DNA of 64,000 nucleotides from Desulfovibrio sp. JY (GCA_021730285.1 CP082962.1:1860001-1924000); one strand, 5' to 3'. Shown: positions 35,530 through 44,466, counted from the first letter of the stretch. Numbers and translations are program-made. The notes: generated from the sequence alone by a model not told the origin.

Positions 35530-35937
35530 ATGCGTTTTTTCGTTGTTGCGTTCCTGTTTGCCGGGTTGGCATTCTCCGCCGCCGGCGTGCGCGCCCAGAC
35601 CCAGATGGAGATGAACGCCACCGCCTGCGACGCGGCCAAAAAAGCCGATGCCGCGCTCAATGCCGCCTATGCCGCCATCCTGCAAAAGAACAAGGATGAT
35701 CCGGTCTTCATCAGGAAATTGAAGATCGCCCAGCGGGCCTGGATAGCGTTTCGGGATGCCGAACTCGCCGCCCGCTACCCGGCCGAGGATAAGGCCATGG
35801 CCTATGGTTCGATGTATAATCTTTGTTATTGCAATGCGCTGGCCGAACTGACCCGCAGGCGCACGGCCGAACTTGCGCCCTGGCGCGACGGCGTGCCCGA
35901 AGGGGACGGCTGCGTGGGAAGCTACCCGGTCAGATAA
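35530..35937 (+). CDS. LprI-like (DUF1311) secreted protein
   Basis: The start at 35530 is chosen for the GGAGG just upstream and for the signal peptide that follows (RFFVVAFLFAGLAFSAAGVRA). The 135-residue product has the LprI/DUF1311 pattern: CDAAKKADAALNAAYAAIL, then KLKIAQRAWIAFRDAEL and CYCNALAELTRRRTAEL with paired Cys. Family members include lysozyme inhibitors. It follows a lytic transglycosylase gene, so a role in protection of the cell wall fits, but is not proven. Confidence 0.8.
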   Translation: MRFFVVAFLFAGLAFSAAGVRAQTQMEMNATACDAAKKADAALNAAYAAILQKNKDDPVFIRKLKIAQRAWIAFRDAELAARYPAEDKAMAYGSMYNLCYCNALAELTRRRTAELAPWRDGVPEGDGCVGSYPVR

Positions 35938-35966
35938 GTCCGGGCGCACGGGAACGAGACAGGATC

Positions 35967-35999
35967 GCCGGGGGGCCTTGGCCCCCCGGCGTTTTTTTT
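35967..35999 (+). terminator. Intrinsic terminator after the LprI-like gene
   Basis: GCCGGGGGGCC and GGCCCCCCGGC form an 11-bp stem followed by G and a run of eight T on the plus strand. It also lies at the very end of the convergent rubrerythrin gene. Confidence 0.85.
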
Positions 36000-36573
36000 A
36001 CCAGTTCTCGGGAGCGATCTCGAAGTAGGCTTGCGGGTGTTCGCAGGCCGGGCACTTGTCCGGAGCGTGGTCGGACTCGATGGAAAAGCCGCAGTTGCGG
36101 CAGCGCCACACGACCTTTCCCTCGCGTTTGAACACCTTGCCGGCCTCGATGTTGTCGGCGAGCGCGCCGTAGCGGCGCTTGTGGAAGCCTTCGGCCTTGG
36201 CGATATTGTCGAAGGTGACGGCCACTTCGGGATAGCCTTCCTCGCGGGCGATGGCGGCGAAGGAGGGGTACATCTCGTTTTCCTCGTAGGATTCGCCGCC
36301 CTCGGCCTCGCGCAGGTTGGCCATGGTGTCGCCGATGACCCCGGCCGGGAAGGTGCCCGTGATCTCGACCTCGCCGCCCTCCAGGTACTTGAACAGGCGC
36401 TTGGCGTGTTCCTTCTCCTGGTCGGCGGTTTCGGTGAAGATGGCGGCGATCTGCTCGTAGCCTTCCTTTTTCGCCTTCGAGGCAAAGTAGGTGTAGCGAT
36501 TTCTGGCCTGGGACTCGCCGGAAAAGGCGGTCAGGATGTTTTTTTCGGTCTTGGAACCCCTAAGCGATTTCAT
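35998..36573 (-). CDS. rbr: Rubrerythrin
   Basis: The start at 36573 has GGAGG four bases upstream; the longer frame is not used. The 191-residue protein has the diiron ferritin-like domain with repeated E..H/E motifs (FSGESQARNRYTYFA; FTETADQEKEHAKRLF) and a C-terminal rubredoxin centre (CRNCG and CPAC). Rubrerythrin reduces hydrogen peroxide in anaerobes. It is the last gene of an operon with a TlpA-like protein, a peroxiredoxin and an AhpD-like protein. Confidence 0.95.
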   Translation of the reverse strand: MKSLRGSKTEKNILTAFSGESQARNRYTYFASKAKKEGYEQIAAIFTETADQEKEHAKRLFKYLEGGEVEITGTFPAGVIGDTMANLREAEGGESYEENEMYPSFAAIAREEGYPEVAVTFDNIAKAEGFHKRRYGALADNIEAGKVFKREGKVVWRCRNCGFSIESDHAPDKCPACEHPQAYFEIAPENW

Positions 36574-36595
36574 GGAACCTCCACACTGTGGTTTG

Positions 36596-36913
36596 TCATT
36601 CGTCCAGGTATTTTTCCGCCCACTTGATCGCGGTGGCGGTGGCGGGAAAGCCGATGGTCGTGGCCAGGACCAGCAGGGCCTGGCAGATCTCCTCGTTGGT
36701 CGCGCCGGCCCGGAGGGCGCGGCGGGCGTGGCTGGATACGGAGGTTTCCGTGCCCAGGGCCGCCGCGGCGGCCATCTGCACGAGCTGGATCGTTTTTTCG
36801 TCCAGGGGGCCGCACTGGCGCGCCGCCTTGGACAGGCCGTCAAGGGCCGACATGAATGCGGGATAGTTGCGCGCAAGCATCTGGTAATGCCTGGGCAGCG
36901 AGGCTTCCGCCAT
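36596..36913 (-). CDS. AhpD-like / carboxymuconolactone decarboxylase-family protein without CXXC
   Basis: The ATG at 36913 has AAGGAG seven bases upstream; a GTG start seven codons earlier is less likely. The 105-residue protein has the CMD fold signature (AAAALGTETSVSSHARRALRAGATNEEICQ). Where AhpD enzymes carry CXXC, this protein has ETSVSSH, so it lacks the redox cysteines and is unlikely to be a thiol peroxidase partner by itself. It sits between the peroxiredoxin and rubrerythrin genes. Confidence 0.85.
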   Translation of the reverse strand: MAEASLPRHYQMLARNYPAFMSALDGLSKAARQCGPLDEKTIQLVQMAAAAALGTETSVSSHARRALRAGATNEEICQALLVLATTIGFPATATAIKWAEKYLDE

Positions 36914-36960
36914 GACCTTGCTCCTTTCCGGCACGGCTTCGGGCGTGGCCTGTTGTGCGG

Positions 36961-37566
36961 TCAGTTGCCCGCCTGCACGCGCTTCATGGCGCTAAGCAGC
37001 ACGCCGAGGTCGGGACGGGTATTGATATCGTGGACATCAATGAAGCGGATGATGCCGTTTTTGTCCACCAGAAAAAGAGCCCGTTCGGCCACGCCGTCGG
37101 AGCGCAGGATGCCGAGCTTTTTCGCCAGGCCGCCATGGGGCCAGAAGTCCGAGGCCACGGGGAACCACAAGCCGCCCATCTCGCGGGTCCAGGCGAAAAG
37201 GGTGGGGATGTTGTCGACGCTTATGCCCACAAGGGCCGTGTCATTGGCCTCGAAGGCCTCCTTGGCGATGTTGTAGCCCGGCCACTGGCCCGAGCATACC
37301 GGCGTCCAGGCGGCGGGCACGAAGGAGATGACCAGGTTCTTTTTGCCCTTGTAATCGGCAAGCCGCACCCGCGAGCCGTCGATGCCCGGCAGGTCGAAGT
37401 CGGGCATGGGCTGGCCCACGGCCACGGCGAGTCGGCTGTCCGTGGGGGCGAGATGCCCCACCGGGTAGATGTGGTCGGCCGGCACGCCCGCGGCGCCGGT
37501 TGCGGCCATGGCGGGGAACGCGGCGAGCAGGAGAGCCAGGACAAGCGGCAGTGATGCGATGCGCAT
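36961..37566 (-). CDS. Periplasmic peroxiredoxin (AhpC/TSA-like)
   Basis: The 201-residue protein has a signal peptide (about 1-21) and a thioredoxin-fold peroxiredoxin domain. The peroxidatic Cys is in PAAWTPVCSGQW, matching the PxxxTxxC motif. It probably removes peroxides in the periplasm. It lies 30 bp after the TlpA-like gene, which may supply reducing power. No second conserved Cys is evident, so it may be of the 1-Cys type. Confidence 0.85.
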   Translation of the reverse strand: MRIASLPLVLALLLAAFPAMAATGAAGVPADHIYPVGHLAPTDSRLAVAVGQPMPDFDLPGIDGSRVRLADYKGKKNLVISFVPAAWTPVCSGQWPGYNIAKEAFEANDTALVGISVDNIPTLFAWTREMGGLWFPVASDFWPHGGLAKKLGILRSDGVAERALFLVDKNGIIRFIDVHDINTRPDLGVLLSAMKRVQAGN

Positions 37567-37596
37567 GGATGGGTTTTCCTTTGGGTTTGCTCTGGC

Positions 37597-38187
37597 TTAC
37601 AGGCCGGCCGCCCGGGTGATCGCCGCGAGGTAGTCGGCCGGGGCGCCGAATGCGCCGAGGCTTGCCTGGAGCACGACGTACCCGCCGTGGGGCTTCTTTT
37701 TCAGGATGTAGAAAAAGGGCGTTCCCACCTGCCCGACCTGGTTGTGCACGTCGAAGGCCGCGTCGGAAAAAAGCGGGAAGGGCACGGCGTATTTCTGGCG
37801 GAAGATGTCCACTTCCACATCGGAGTTGCCGGCCCCGATGCCGACGATCTTGATGCGGTTGCCAAGGCCCCGCTTGTCGATGAGGCTGTAGAGTTCGTTG
37901 ACGTTGGGCGCTTCGCGTTGGCAAAACGGGCAGTACATGCTGAAAATTTCGACCACCAGCACTTCGGCCGCCACGGCGTTGACGGGTGTTGCGTTTTTCC
38001 CCGCCTTGATGCCGAGGTAGGCGGCCGTTTGCGGGCTGACGTCGCCGATAAGCGACACGTCGGGAAAGGGCGTTCCCGGGGCCAGGGGGTGGGCACCCGG
38101 AGCCTCGGAAGCTTCCACGGCCAGGGCCGGGGCGGCGGCCAGCGCCAGGATCAGGAAGGCGGCCGGCAGGGCGAACAGACGTTTCAT
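37597..38187 (-). CDS. TlpA/ResA-like periplasmic thioredoxin
   Basis: The ATG at 38187 has GGAGG upstream; the 25 codons before it are not used. The 196-residue protein has a signal peptide ending ALAVEA and a thioredoxin fold with the active site FSMYCPFCQRE. It is the first gene of the oxidative-stress operon (TlpA-like, peroxiredoxin, AhpD-like, rubrerythrin) and has its own predicted promoter. It most likely keeps the periplasmic peroxiredoxin reduced. Confidence 0.85.
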   Translation of the reverse strand: MKRLFALPAAFLILALAAAPALAVEASEAPGAHPLAPGTPFPDVSLIGDVSPQTAAYLGIKAGKNATPVNAVAAEVLVVEIFSMYCPFCQREAPNVNELYSLIDKRGLGNRIKIVGIGAGNSDVEVDIFRQKYAVPFPLFSDAAFDVHNQVGQVGTPFFYILKKKPHGGYVVLQASLGAFGAPADYLAAITRAAGL

Positions 38188-38234
38188 GCATCCTCCAGGC
38201 GGGTGTCGGGGCGGTCTTTCACAGTCAATTCCGA

Positions 38235-38262
38235 TTATTAACCACGGACGGCCGTCAGTCAA
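38235..38262 (-). promoter_or_regulatory. Predicted promoter of the oxidative-stress operon
   Basis: On the minus strand TTGACT (38257-38262) and TAATAA (38235-38240) are 16 bp apart, giving a leader of about 40 nt. I see no clear PerR box. Confidence 0.5.
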
Positions 38263-38307
38263 AGCCCGTGTCGGAAAAAACTGGTCGCCGCGCGGCTCGG
38301 GGCGTCA

Positions 38308-39249
38308 TCAATCGGCGGTCTGGGGCGTCAGTATGTCTTGAAGGGCGGCGAAATCGGCTTCGTCCCGGCTTGTGGAGGGGCGCTTGCGCACGGCGGCGCA
38401 TTCCCGTTCCCACAAGGCCTCGCAGGCGGCCTGGTCCGCAGCGGGACGTTTTTCCATGCGCAGGGCGACAGTCGTTGGCGCATTGTCGGCCAGACCGCTG
38501 TCGGTCACGCCGTTGCCCGAAAGCCAGAAGGGGGCGCGCCGGGCGATCAGGTTGTGGCGCAGGGGGTCGGGCAGGATGATGTGCCCGAATTCCTTGTGGT
38601 TGTCGCAGAGGTAGTGGGTGTGGAGGTTGTTGTGCCAGCGGTAGGTGATGCTGGTGAAGCGGTTCTCCAGGCCGAAGATGACGAAAAATCCCCGGCCCAG
38701 GATGCGGTGCTCCTCCTGGGTGTGGAGCCAGAAGGCGCAGTTGTGGATGTGCCCGGAATGGGACAGGCCGTAGTGGACGCGGTAGACGCCGCCGATCAGC
38801 GCGAAAAGCCTGTCGATGTAATGCGGCGCATTGTAGGCGCGGTACTCGTCCTGGAACACGGCTCCGAAATCCGGCGTCGGGGCATGGTCCCAGGCGGCCC
38901 GGGTCTGCCCGGACAGCGCCAGCAGGGCGCGGATGTCGGTTTGCGGTGACCCGAAATGCCGTTGGGGCAGCCCGAGGCATTGGGCATAGGCAGCCAGGCG
39001 CTCCAGCGGAACACCCAGCCGGATGTCGGCGTCGATGGTGGTGGCGCTTCGAGGCAGGCCAAGCGTGGTCCACGCCTTCCAGTTGAGGACGTGGTCGGGG
39101 TCCTTGGTATTTTTACGCCAGGTCTTGCCCAGTATCCGCAAGGCGAGGCGCAAGTGTTCCCCGGCGGCACGATTGCGCGCTTTGGCCGGTCGGCCTGTCG
39201 TGATGGCATTGCCCATGACAGCGGCACCCGATGGTCTGATATTTTTCAT
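38308..39249 (-). CDS. Protein of unknown function with HTH-like segment
   Basis: The start is uncertain: 39249 (MKNIRPSG) or 39216 (MGNAITTG); neither has a good ribosome site. The product is about 313 residues and soluble. A segment at about residues 60-100 (DADIRLGVPLERLAAYAQCLGL) recalls the helix-turn-helix of XRE-type repressors. The remainder is rich in His, Trp and Tyr (HYGLSHSGHIHNCAFWLHTQEEH; RWHNNLHTHYLCDNHKEFGH), a feature of metal-binding proteins. I do not recognise the family. It stands alone. Confidence 0.65.
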   Translation of the reverse strand: MKNIRPSGAAVMGNAITTGRPAKARNRAAGEHLRLALRILGKTWRKNTKDPDHVLNWKAWTTLGLPRSATTIDADIRLGVPLERLAAYAQCLGLPQRHFGSPQTDIRALLALSGQTRAAWDHAPTPDFGAVFQDEYRAYNAPHYIDRLFALIGGVYRVHYGLSHSGHIHNCAFWLHTQEEHRILGRGFFVIFGLENRFTSITYRWHNNLHTHYLCDNHKEFGHIILPDPLRHNLIARRAPFWLSGNGVTDSGLADNAPTTVALRMEKRPAADQAACEALWERECAAVRKRPSTSRDEADFAALQDILTPQTAD

Positions 39250-39771
39250 TTGTCTGACAGAATCACGATGTCCTGTCCAGGGCGATTTCCTTATATTTTC
39301 AGTCGGATGTATGCATGATTTCGAGCAAGACCCGGAAGCTTCGGTTTTCTGGTGCTTTCTGTGTCCAAAAACCCAGGAAAAGGCTCTTGTTATGGAGCCG
39401 TCCGCAGCGCATAAGAAGTACACATGGCGTTCCCGCCGCCGGGACTGTTGCAGACCTGGGAGGGGTTCCTTCTTTTACGATACATTATTGCGCATTGAAA
39501 GTGTTGATATTGAAATTGTTGGAATATTTTAAAACAAATAGTCTAGTGTTTTGTATTAAAAGAGAGATATGTCATATTTGCAGTGCGTTAGTTTGTTAAA
39601 TAACACACAATGACGTATTTGCATGGTCCATGTCGACTGTTGGACGCTTTGTGCATGCAACATGAAAGATGTTGCCGGGGATTTTTTCTGGAAGAGGGTT
39701 TGCTGGAGAAGGGACGGGGCGACAGGGAGCCGCCCCGGGAGGCCGTTCATTTCCGGAAGGGGGAGGAGACG
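39250..39771. other. AT-rich intergenic stretch of about 520 bp
   Basis: This region is clearly lower in GC than its surroundings. It holds a small palindrome TGTTA-AA-TAACA at 39594-39605 and probably the promoters of the unknown gene (minus) and the small membrane protein gene (plus). I see no gene in it. Confidence 0.5.
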
Positions 39772-39939
39772 ATGCTTACGCCAACGGTGAAGTGGATCAT
39801 CGCGGTCACCCTGGTGGTGGATGTGGCGCTTTTGTGCTCCTTCATCCATTTCAGGATCAAGCGCAACCGTTCCTCCGCCTTTTTCGATTTCGATCGCTAC
39901 AAGGAACGCGAACTGTTGCGACGCCACCTCTTGGACTAG
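39772..39939 (+). CDS. Small single-span membrane protein
   Basis: A 55-residue product with an excellent GGGAGGAGA ribosome site. Residues 7-27 form one membrane segment (KWIIAVTLVVDVALLCSFIHF) and the tail is highly charged (RIKRNR, then DRYKERELLRRH), so the C-terminus is probably cytoplasmic. The function is unknown. The upstream 54 codons of the frame are in non-coding sequence. Confidence 0.65.
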   Translation: MLTPTVKWIIAVTLVVDVALLCSFIHFRIKRNRSSAFFDFDRYKERELLRRHLLD

Positions 39940-40053
39940 TTGCGCGCGTCTTCACGCCGTACACAGACTCCTGCGTTCTTCGAAAAAAGTCGCCTCCTGG
40001 TGGCTCTGGCCGACTTGTCGCGCCTTTCTCCACCCACGGTCCGACAGCCGGGA

Positions 40054-41220
40054 TCAGGCGATGCCGGCCGCGTCCAGGGCCTGGCCCAGGTCGGCGATGA
40101 TGTCCGCCGCGTCCTCGCAGCCCGCCGAAAACCGCACCAGTGTGTCCGAAACGCCCATGGCGAGCCTGGCCTCCCGCGACATCTTGGCGTGGGAGGTCAC
40201 GGCCGGAAAGCAGGCCAACGTCTCCACCCCGCCGAGGCTCACCGCTTCCAGGGCCAGTTCGAGCCGGTCCATGAAGGTCCGGGCGGCCTGGGGAGAACAG
40301 TCGAGTTCGAAGGACAGCATGCCGCCGAAGCCACGCATCTGCCGCCTGGCCACCTCGTGCCCGGGATGCGTGGGCAGCCCCGGGTAATGCACCACGGCGA
40401 CGCCCTTTCTCCCGGCCAGAAACCGGGCCACGGCCAGGGCGTTTTCGTTGTGCTTGGCCATGCGCAGGGCCAGCGTCTTCATGCCGCGTTCCAGCAGATA
40501 GCAGTCGTAGGTGTTGAGGGTCTGGCCGAAATTGACGGCCCGCTCGCGCACGGCCGCCATGAGGGCGCGCGAGGTGGCCACGGCCCCGCAGTTGAGGTCG
40601 CTGTGGCCGTTTAGGTATTTCGTGCCGCTGTGCAGGACGATGTCGAAGCCGAAATCCAGCGGTCGCTGGTTGATGGGCGAGGCAAAGGTGTTGTCGATGA
40701 TGGAGACGAGCCCCCGTCGCCGGGCCATGGCGGCGACGGCTTCGAGGTCCACGATGCGCAACAGCGGATTGCTCGGCGTTTCGATGTAGACGGCCCGGGT
40801 CTTTTCCGTCACGGCCGCCTCCAGGCTGGCCGCGTCGGCGTCCGGGACGCAGGTGTAGCCGATGCCAAGGCGCGTCAACTCGGCCAGAAGAAAGCGGTGG
40901 GTGCCGCCGTACAGGTCGGCCTGGAGCACGAGATGGTCGCCGGTGGCCAGCACGGCCAGCAGGGACGCGGAAATGGCGGCCATGCCCGAGGCCAGGACGA
41001 TGGCCGTTTCGGCCCCTTCCAGGGCGGCCAGCTTCTCGGCCGGCGCGAGCTGGGTCGGGATGTTGTTGTAGCGCGGGTACCGGTAGGCCCCTTCCACATC
41101 CGGCGCGGCCATGTAGGCGGCGGCCGTATGGATGGGCGTGGTCACTCCCCCGACGGTTCTGTCCAGACGTTCGCCGGCCCGCACGCAACGCGTATGCTCA
41201 CCCAGTCGCGCGTACTCCAT
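40054..41220 (-). CDS. Cys/Met-metabolism PLP enzyme (cystathionine gamma-synthase/lyase-like)
   Basis: The 388-residue protein belongs to the fold-type I Cys/Met metabolism family. The PLP Lys is in LHSGTKYLNGHSD, and YRYPRYNNIPTQLAPAEKLAALEGAE matches the conserved N-terminal region. ETPSNPLLRIVDLEAV and IIDNTFASP carry the cofactor-binding residues. It makes or breaks cystathionine, homocysteine or methionine; sequence alone does not separate the synthase, lyase and methionine gamma-lyase. AAAAGGAGC precedes the ATG and a good promoter lies upstream. Confidence 0.9.
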   Translation of the reverse strand: MEYARLGEHTRCVRAGERLDRTVGGVTTPIHTAAAYMAAPDVEGAYRYPRYNNIPTQLAPAEKLAALEGAETAIVLASGMAAISASLLAVLATGDHLVLQADLYGGTHRFLLAELTRLGIGYTCVPDADAASLEAAVTEKTRAVYIETPSNPLLRIVDLEAVAAMARRRGLVSIIDNTFASPINQRPLDFGFDIVLHSGTKYLNGHSDLNCGAVATSRALMAAVRERAVNFGQTLNTYDCYLLERGMKTLALRMAKHNENALAVARFLAGRKGVAVVHYPGLPTHPGHEVARRQMRGFGGMLSFELDCSPQAARTFMDRLELALEAVSLGGVETLACFPAVTSHAKMSREARLAMGVSDTLVRFSAGCEDAADIIADLGQALDAAGIA

Positions 41221-41248
41221 GATGCCGCTCCTTTTCTTTTTCCGATAG

Positions 41249-41276
41249 TCTATATTGTAACGTTCCTTTTGGTCAA
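41249..41276 (-). promoter_or_regulatory. Predicted promoter of the PLP enzyme gene
   Basis: On the minus strand TTGACC (41271-41276) and TATAGA (41249-41254) are 16 bp apart, with a leader of about 20 nt. Confidence 0.6.
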
Positions 41277-41403
41277 CTATTCCGGATCGTTGCTCAGCGC
41301 ATGCAAAACCGTTCTCTGCCGCAATCGCAACCGGGCCGGCACGCTGCCGTCACAAAATTCAGGGTATGCCCCACTGGTCATTACTTAACGGAGGGTAACC
41401 GAG

Positions 41404-42978
41404 ATGCGCCGCTATGTCCTGCCGCCGTTCGCTGCGGCTTCCATCAATCGCGTGGCCTGGATCTTCCTGGCCCTGCTTTTCCTGTCCGCTGTCGCGGTGC
41501 GGGCCGATTCCGGCGTCGCGCCGAAGTATGTCTTCTATTTCATCGGCGACGGCATGGCCATGCCCCAGCGCAGCGCCGCCGAGTACTACCTGGCCGCCAA
41601 GGACGGCGACGGCAAGCCCGGCGTCGTCAAGCTGGCCATGGACAAGATGCCGGTCCAGGGCCTGACCAGCACCTATTCGCTCAATTCCATCATCACCGAC
41701 TCCGGCGCGGCCGGCACGGCCCTGGCCACCGGTTTCAAGACCACCAATGGGGCCATCAGCGTCGACAAGGACAAAAAGCCCGTGGCCACCATGGCCGAAA
41801 TGGCCCGGGACAAGGGCATGAGGGTCGGCGTCGTCTCCAGCGTCTCCCTGGACCACGCCACCCCGGCCTGCTTCTACTCCCACCAGCCCAGCCGCAACAA
41901 TTACTACGAGATCGCCCTGGACGTGGCCAAAAGCGGCTTCGACTACTTCGGCGGCGGCGGCTTCAAGGACCCCACCGGCAAGAAGTCCAAAAAGGAAGGC
42001 GACAAGCCCGATGCCATGGAAGTCATGAAAAAGGCCGGCTACACCGTGGCCAATGACCGCAAGGACATCATGGACGCCAAGCCCGGCATCAAGCTCGTGG
42101 CGCTCAATCCCGAACTCGACCGCGACAAGGCGTTGCCCTACGCCCTGGACGGCGACAAGAAGGGCCTGTCCCTGGCCGAATTCACCGCCAAGGGCATCAG
42201 CCAGCTCGACAACCCCAAGGGCTTTTTCATGATGGTCGAGGGCGGCAAGATCGACTGGGCCTGCCACGCCAACGACGCGCTCGCCTCCATCGAGGACACC
42301 CTGGCCTTCGACGCCGCCGTGGCCGAGGCCGTCACGTTCGCCCAGAAGCATCCGAACGAGACCCTCATCATCGTCACCGGCGACCATGAGTGCGGCGGCC
42401 TGACCCTCGGTTTCGCCGGCACCCGCTACGGCAACTACTACCAGTACCTCAAGGACCAGAAGGTCTCCTTCGAAGACTTCTCCCAGAAGCTCGCCGCGTA
42501 CAAGAAGGCCCACAACGTCGCGGATGCCAAGTTCGAGGACGTGGTGCCCATGATCAAGGAGAGCTTCGGGCTCATCGTGCCCACCGCCGAAGAGCTGGAC
42601 ACCATGAAGAAAAATCCCGTCAAATACTCCTCGAGCCACACCTCTCCGGCCGACCCGCATGGCATGTACCTGCGCGATTACGAGCTCGACGCCGTCAAGG
42701 CCGCCTTTGTCCGCAGCATGAAGGGCGAAAAGGAAAAGTCCGAGGACGAGATGGATTACCGGGCCTACGGCGGTTACGAGCCCCTGGCCGTGACGCTCAC
42801 CCACATCCTGGACAACAAGGCCGGCATCGGCTGGACCAGCTACTCCCACACCGGCGTGCCCGTCGTGACCTCGGCCATGGGCCCCGGTTCCCAGGCCTTC
42901 TCCGGCTACTACGACAACACCGACGTGGCCAAAAAGATCATGGCCGCCATGGGCCAGAAGGCCGTGGCCAGCAACTAG
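41404..42978 (+). CDS. Alkaline phosphatase (secreted)
   Basis: The 524-residue protein has a signal peptide (about 1-34) and the alkaline phosphatase core. YVFYFIGDGMAMPQ gives the first metal ligand Asp, ITDSGAAGTALATG holds the nucleophilic Ser, and VEGGKIDWACHANDA, VTGDHECGGLT and a C-terminal SHTG complete the metal sites. It hydrolyses phosphomonoesters in the periplasm or outside the cell. I see no convincing Pho box upstream. GGAGG precedes the ATG by nine bases. Confidence 0.9.
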   Translation: MRRYVLPPFAAASINRVAWIFLALLFLSAVAVRADSGVAPKYVFYFIGDGMAMPQRSAAEYYLAAKDGDGKPGVVKLAMDKMPVQGLTSTYSLNSIITDSGAAGTALATGFKTTNGAISVDKDKKPVATMAEMARDKGMRVGVVSSVSLDHATPACFYSHQPSRNNYYEIALDVAKSGFDYFGGGGFKDPTGKKSKKEGDKPDAMEVMKKAGYTVANDRKDIMDAKPGIKLVALNPELDRDKALPYALDGDKKGLSLAEFTAKGISQLDNPKGFFMMVEGGKIDWACHANDALASIEDTLAFDAAVAEAVTFAQKHPNETLIIVTGDHECGGLTLGFAGTRYGNYYQYLKDQKVSFEDFSQKLAAYKKAHNVADAKFEDVVPMIKESFGLIVPTAEELDTMKKNPVKYSSSHTSPADPHGMYLRDYELDAVKAAFVRSMKGEKEKSEDEMDYRAYGGYEPLAVTLTHILDNKAGIGWTSYSHTGVPVVTSAMGPGSQAFSGYYDNTDVAKKIMAAMGQKAVASN

Positions 42979-43004
42979 CCCGTCGCCCCATACCCGCCCA
43001 TCGC

Positions 43005-43045
43005 AACCGTGGGGTGGCCTTCGGGTCGCCTCACGGTTCCTTTTT
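43005..43045 (+). terminator. Intrinsic terminator after alkaline phosphatase
   Basis: A 15-bp stem with three G-T pairs (AACCGTGGGGTGGCC with GGGTCGCCTCACGGTT) is followed by CC and five T. It lies 27 bp after the stop and just upstream of the YibE/F gene. Confidence 0.75.
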
Positions 43046-43061
43046 CAAGGAATCGCTCATC

Positions 43062-44258
43062 ATGGAACATCAGTCTCCCCGGCCGGAATCGCCAAAGGAA
43101 ACGGCCTCGCCGGCCGCCCCGGCCAATCTCCTCCGCCGCATGCTCGCCCGGATCGACCGGCGCGATGCGCTGCTGGTCGCGCTTTTCGCCGCCCTGACCG
43201 TGGTCCTGCTCTATTGGCCGACAGGCTTCGAAAACAGGCTCCCCACCGACGCCGTGCAGGTCAAGGCCCGCATCCTCGACGTGGACAACGCCCACGTGCA
43301 TCAGTACGGCATCGTGCGCGAAGGCGAACAGCGCGTCACCGCCGTGCCGCTGTCCGGCCCCTTTGCCGGGCAACACATCACCGCCGACAACATCCTGCTC
43401 GGCAAGCTCGAACTCGACAAGATTTTCGCCCCGGGAGAATCGGCCCTGCTCGTGCTGTCGCTGCGTGACGGCAAGATCGTCTCGGCCGTGGCCAAGGACC
43501 ACTGGCGGCTCGGGCTGCAAGGGCTGCTGCTCGGCATCTTTGCCCTGTTTCTGGCCCTGTACGCCGGCTGGACAGGCATCAAGGCCGTGCTCTCCTTCCT
43601 CTTCGCGGCGTTGCTCTTGTGGAAGGTGCTGGTACCGCTTTTCCTTCAGGGCTACGACCCGCTTATCGTCACCCTCTGCGTCCTGGCCGTGCTCATGGCC
43701 GCCATCATCTTTCTCGTCGGCGGCGTCGGCCGGCGATCGCTTGCCGCCTACCTCGGCGCGCTGGCCGGCATCGCCGTCACCTGCCTGCTCGCCCTGGCCA
43801 CCGCCCCCGGCTTCGCCCTGCCCGGCGCGGTCAAACCCTACGCCGAAACACTCCTCTACACCGGCTACGCCCACCTGAACCTCGGCCGCATGTTTCTGGC
43901 CACCATCTGCCTCGGGGCCAGCGGCGCCATCATGGATGTGGCCATGGACGTGGCCGCCAGCCAGGCCGAGGTCGTGGCCCATAACCCGGGCATCGGCCCC
44001 GGTCGCCTGTGCCTCTCGGGATTTCGCGTCGGCCGCGTCGTGGTCGGCACCATGGCCACCACCCTGCTTCTGGCCTACTGCGGCGGCAGCCTTGCCCTGC
44101 TCATGGTCTTCATGGCCCAGGGCGTGCCGCTCATAAACGTCGCCACCATGCCCCACGTCGCCGCCGAAATCGCCAACACCCTCGTCGGCAGCTTCGGCCT
44201 CGTCACCGCCGCGCCGCTGACCGCCATCGCCGGCGCGCTGCTGCTGCGGCGGCGGTAG
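43062..44258 (+). CDS. YibE/F-like integral membrane protein
   Basis: The ATG at 43062 has AAGGA ten bases upstream; the long frame upstream is a shadow of the phosphatase gene. The 398-residue protein has an N-terminal membrane segment, a small periplasmic domain (KARILDVDNAHVHQYGIVREGEQ), and seven further membrane segments, with the YibE/F motifs GMFLATICLGASGAIMDVAMDV-type. The role of the family is unknown; in some bacteria it lies near transport genes. A terminator separates it from the phosphatase gene. Confidence 0.85.
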   Translation: MEHQSPRPESPKETASPAAPANLLRRMLARIDRRDALLVALFAALTVVLLYWPTGFENRLPTDAVQVKARILDVDNAHVHQYGIVREGEQRVTAVPLSGPFAGQHITADNILLGKLELDKIFAPGESALLVLSLRDGKIVSAVAKDHWRLGLQGLLLGIFALFLALYAGWTGIKAVLSFLFAALLLWKVLVPLFLQGYDPLIVTLCVLAVLMAAIIFLVGGVGRRSLAAYLGALAGIAVTCLLALATAPGFALPGAVKPYAETLLYTGYAHLNLGRMFLATICLGASGAIMDVAMDVAASQAEVVAHNPGIGPGRLCLSGFRVGRVVVGTMATTLLLAYCGGSLALLMVFMAQGVPLINVATMPHVAAEIANTLVGSFGLVTAAPLTAIAGALLLRRR

Positions 44259-44398
44259 GGCGCAGGAGGCTGGGGAGGAACCGGGGCGCTGCCCCGGGCC
44301 CCGCCGGGAGGCCATGGGCCCCCCGGACCCCCCGTCCGGTGTGCTTTGGCTGGGCGGGGGAGGGGATGGCTGGCGGTAAGGCGGAGTGTGGAGAAGAT

Positions 44399-44466
44399 GG
44401 CGGCGGAATTTGTCGGGACGGTGCCGCCGCTTCGCGGCAGGCTCGTCCCAAACAAATTCCGCCGCC
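44399..44466. repeat. Three-tier inverted repeat 1
   Basis: Outer arms of 15 bp (GGCGGCGGAATTTGT / ACAAATTCCGCCGCC), a middle GGGACG/CGTCCC stem and an inner TGCCGC/GCGGCA stem nest in 68 bp. It lies in the GC-rich, gene-free stretch 44259-44716. A smaller perfect hairpin GTCGCCCC-TTT-GGGGCGAC follows at 44476-44494. Confidence 0.75.

Noticed and set aside
41340-41375. A Pho box before the alkaline phosphatase gene
   Set aside because: Only a partial CTG.CGTCAC match is present and the second direct repeat is missing.
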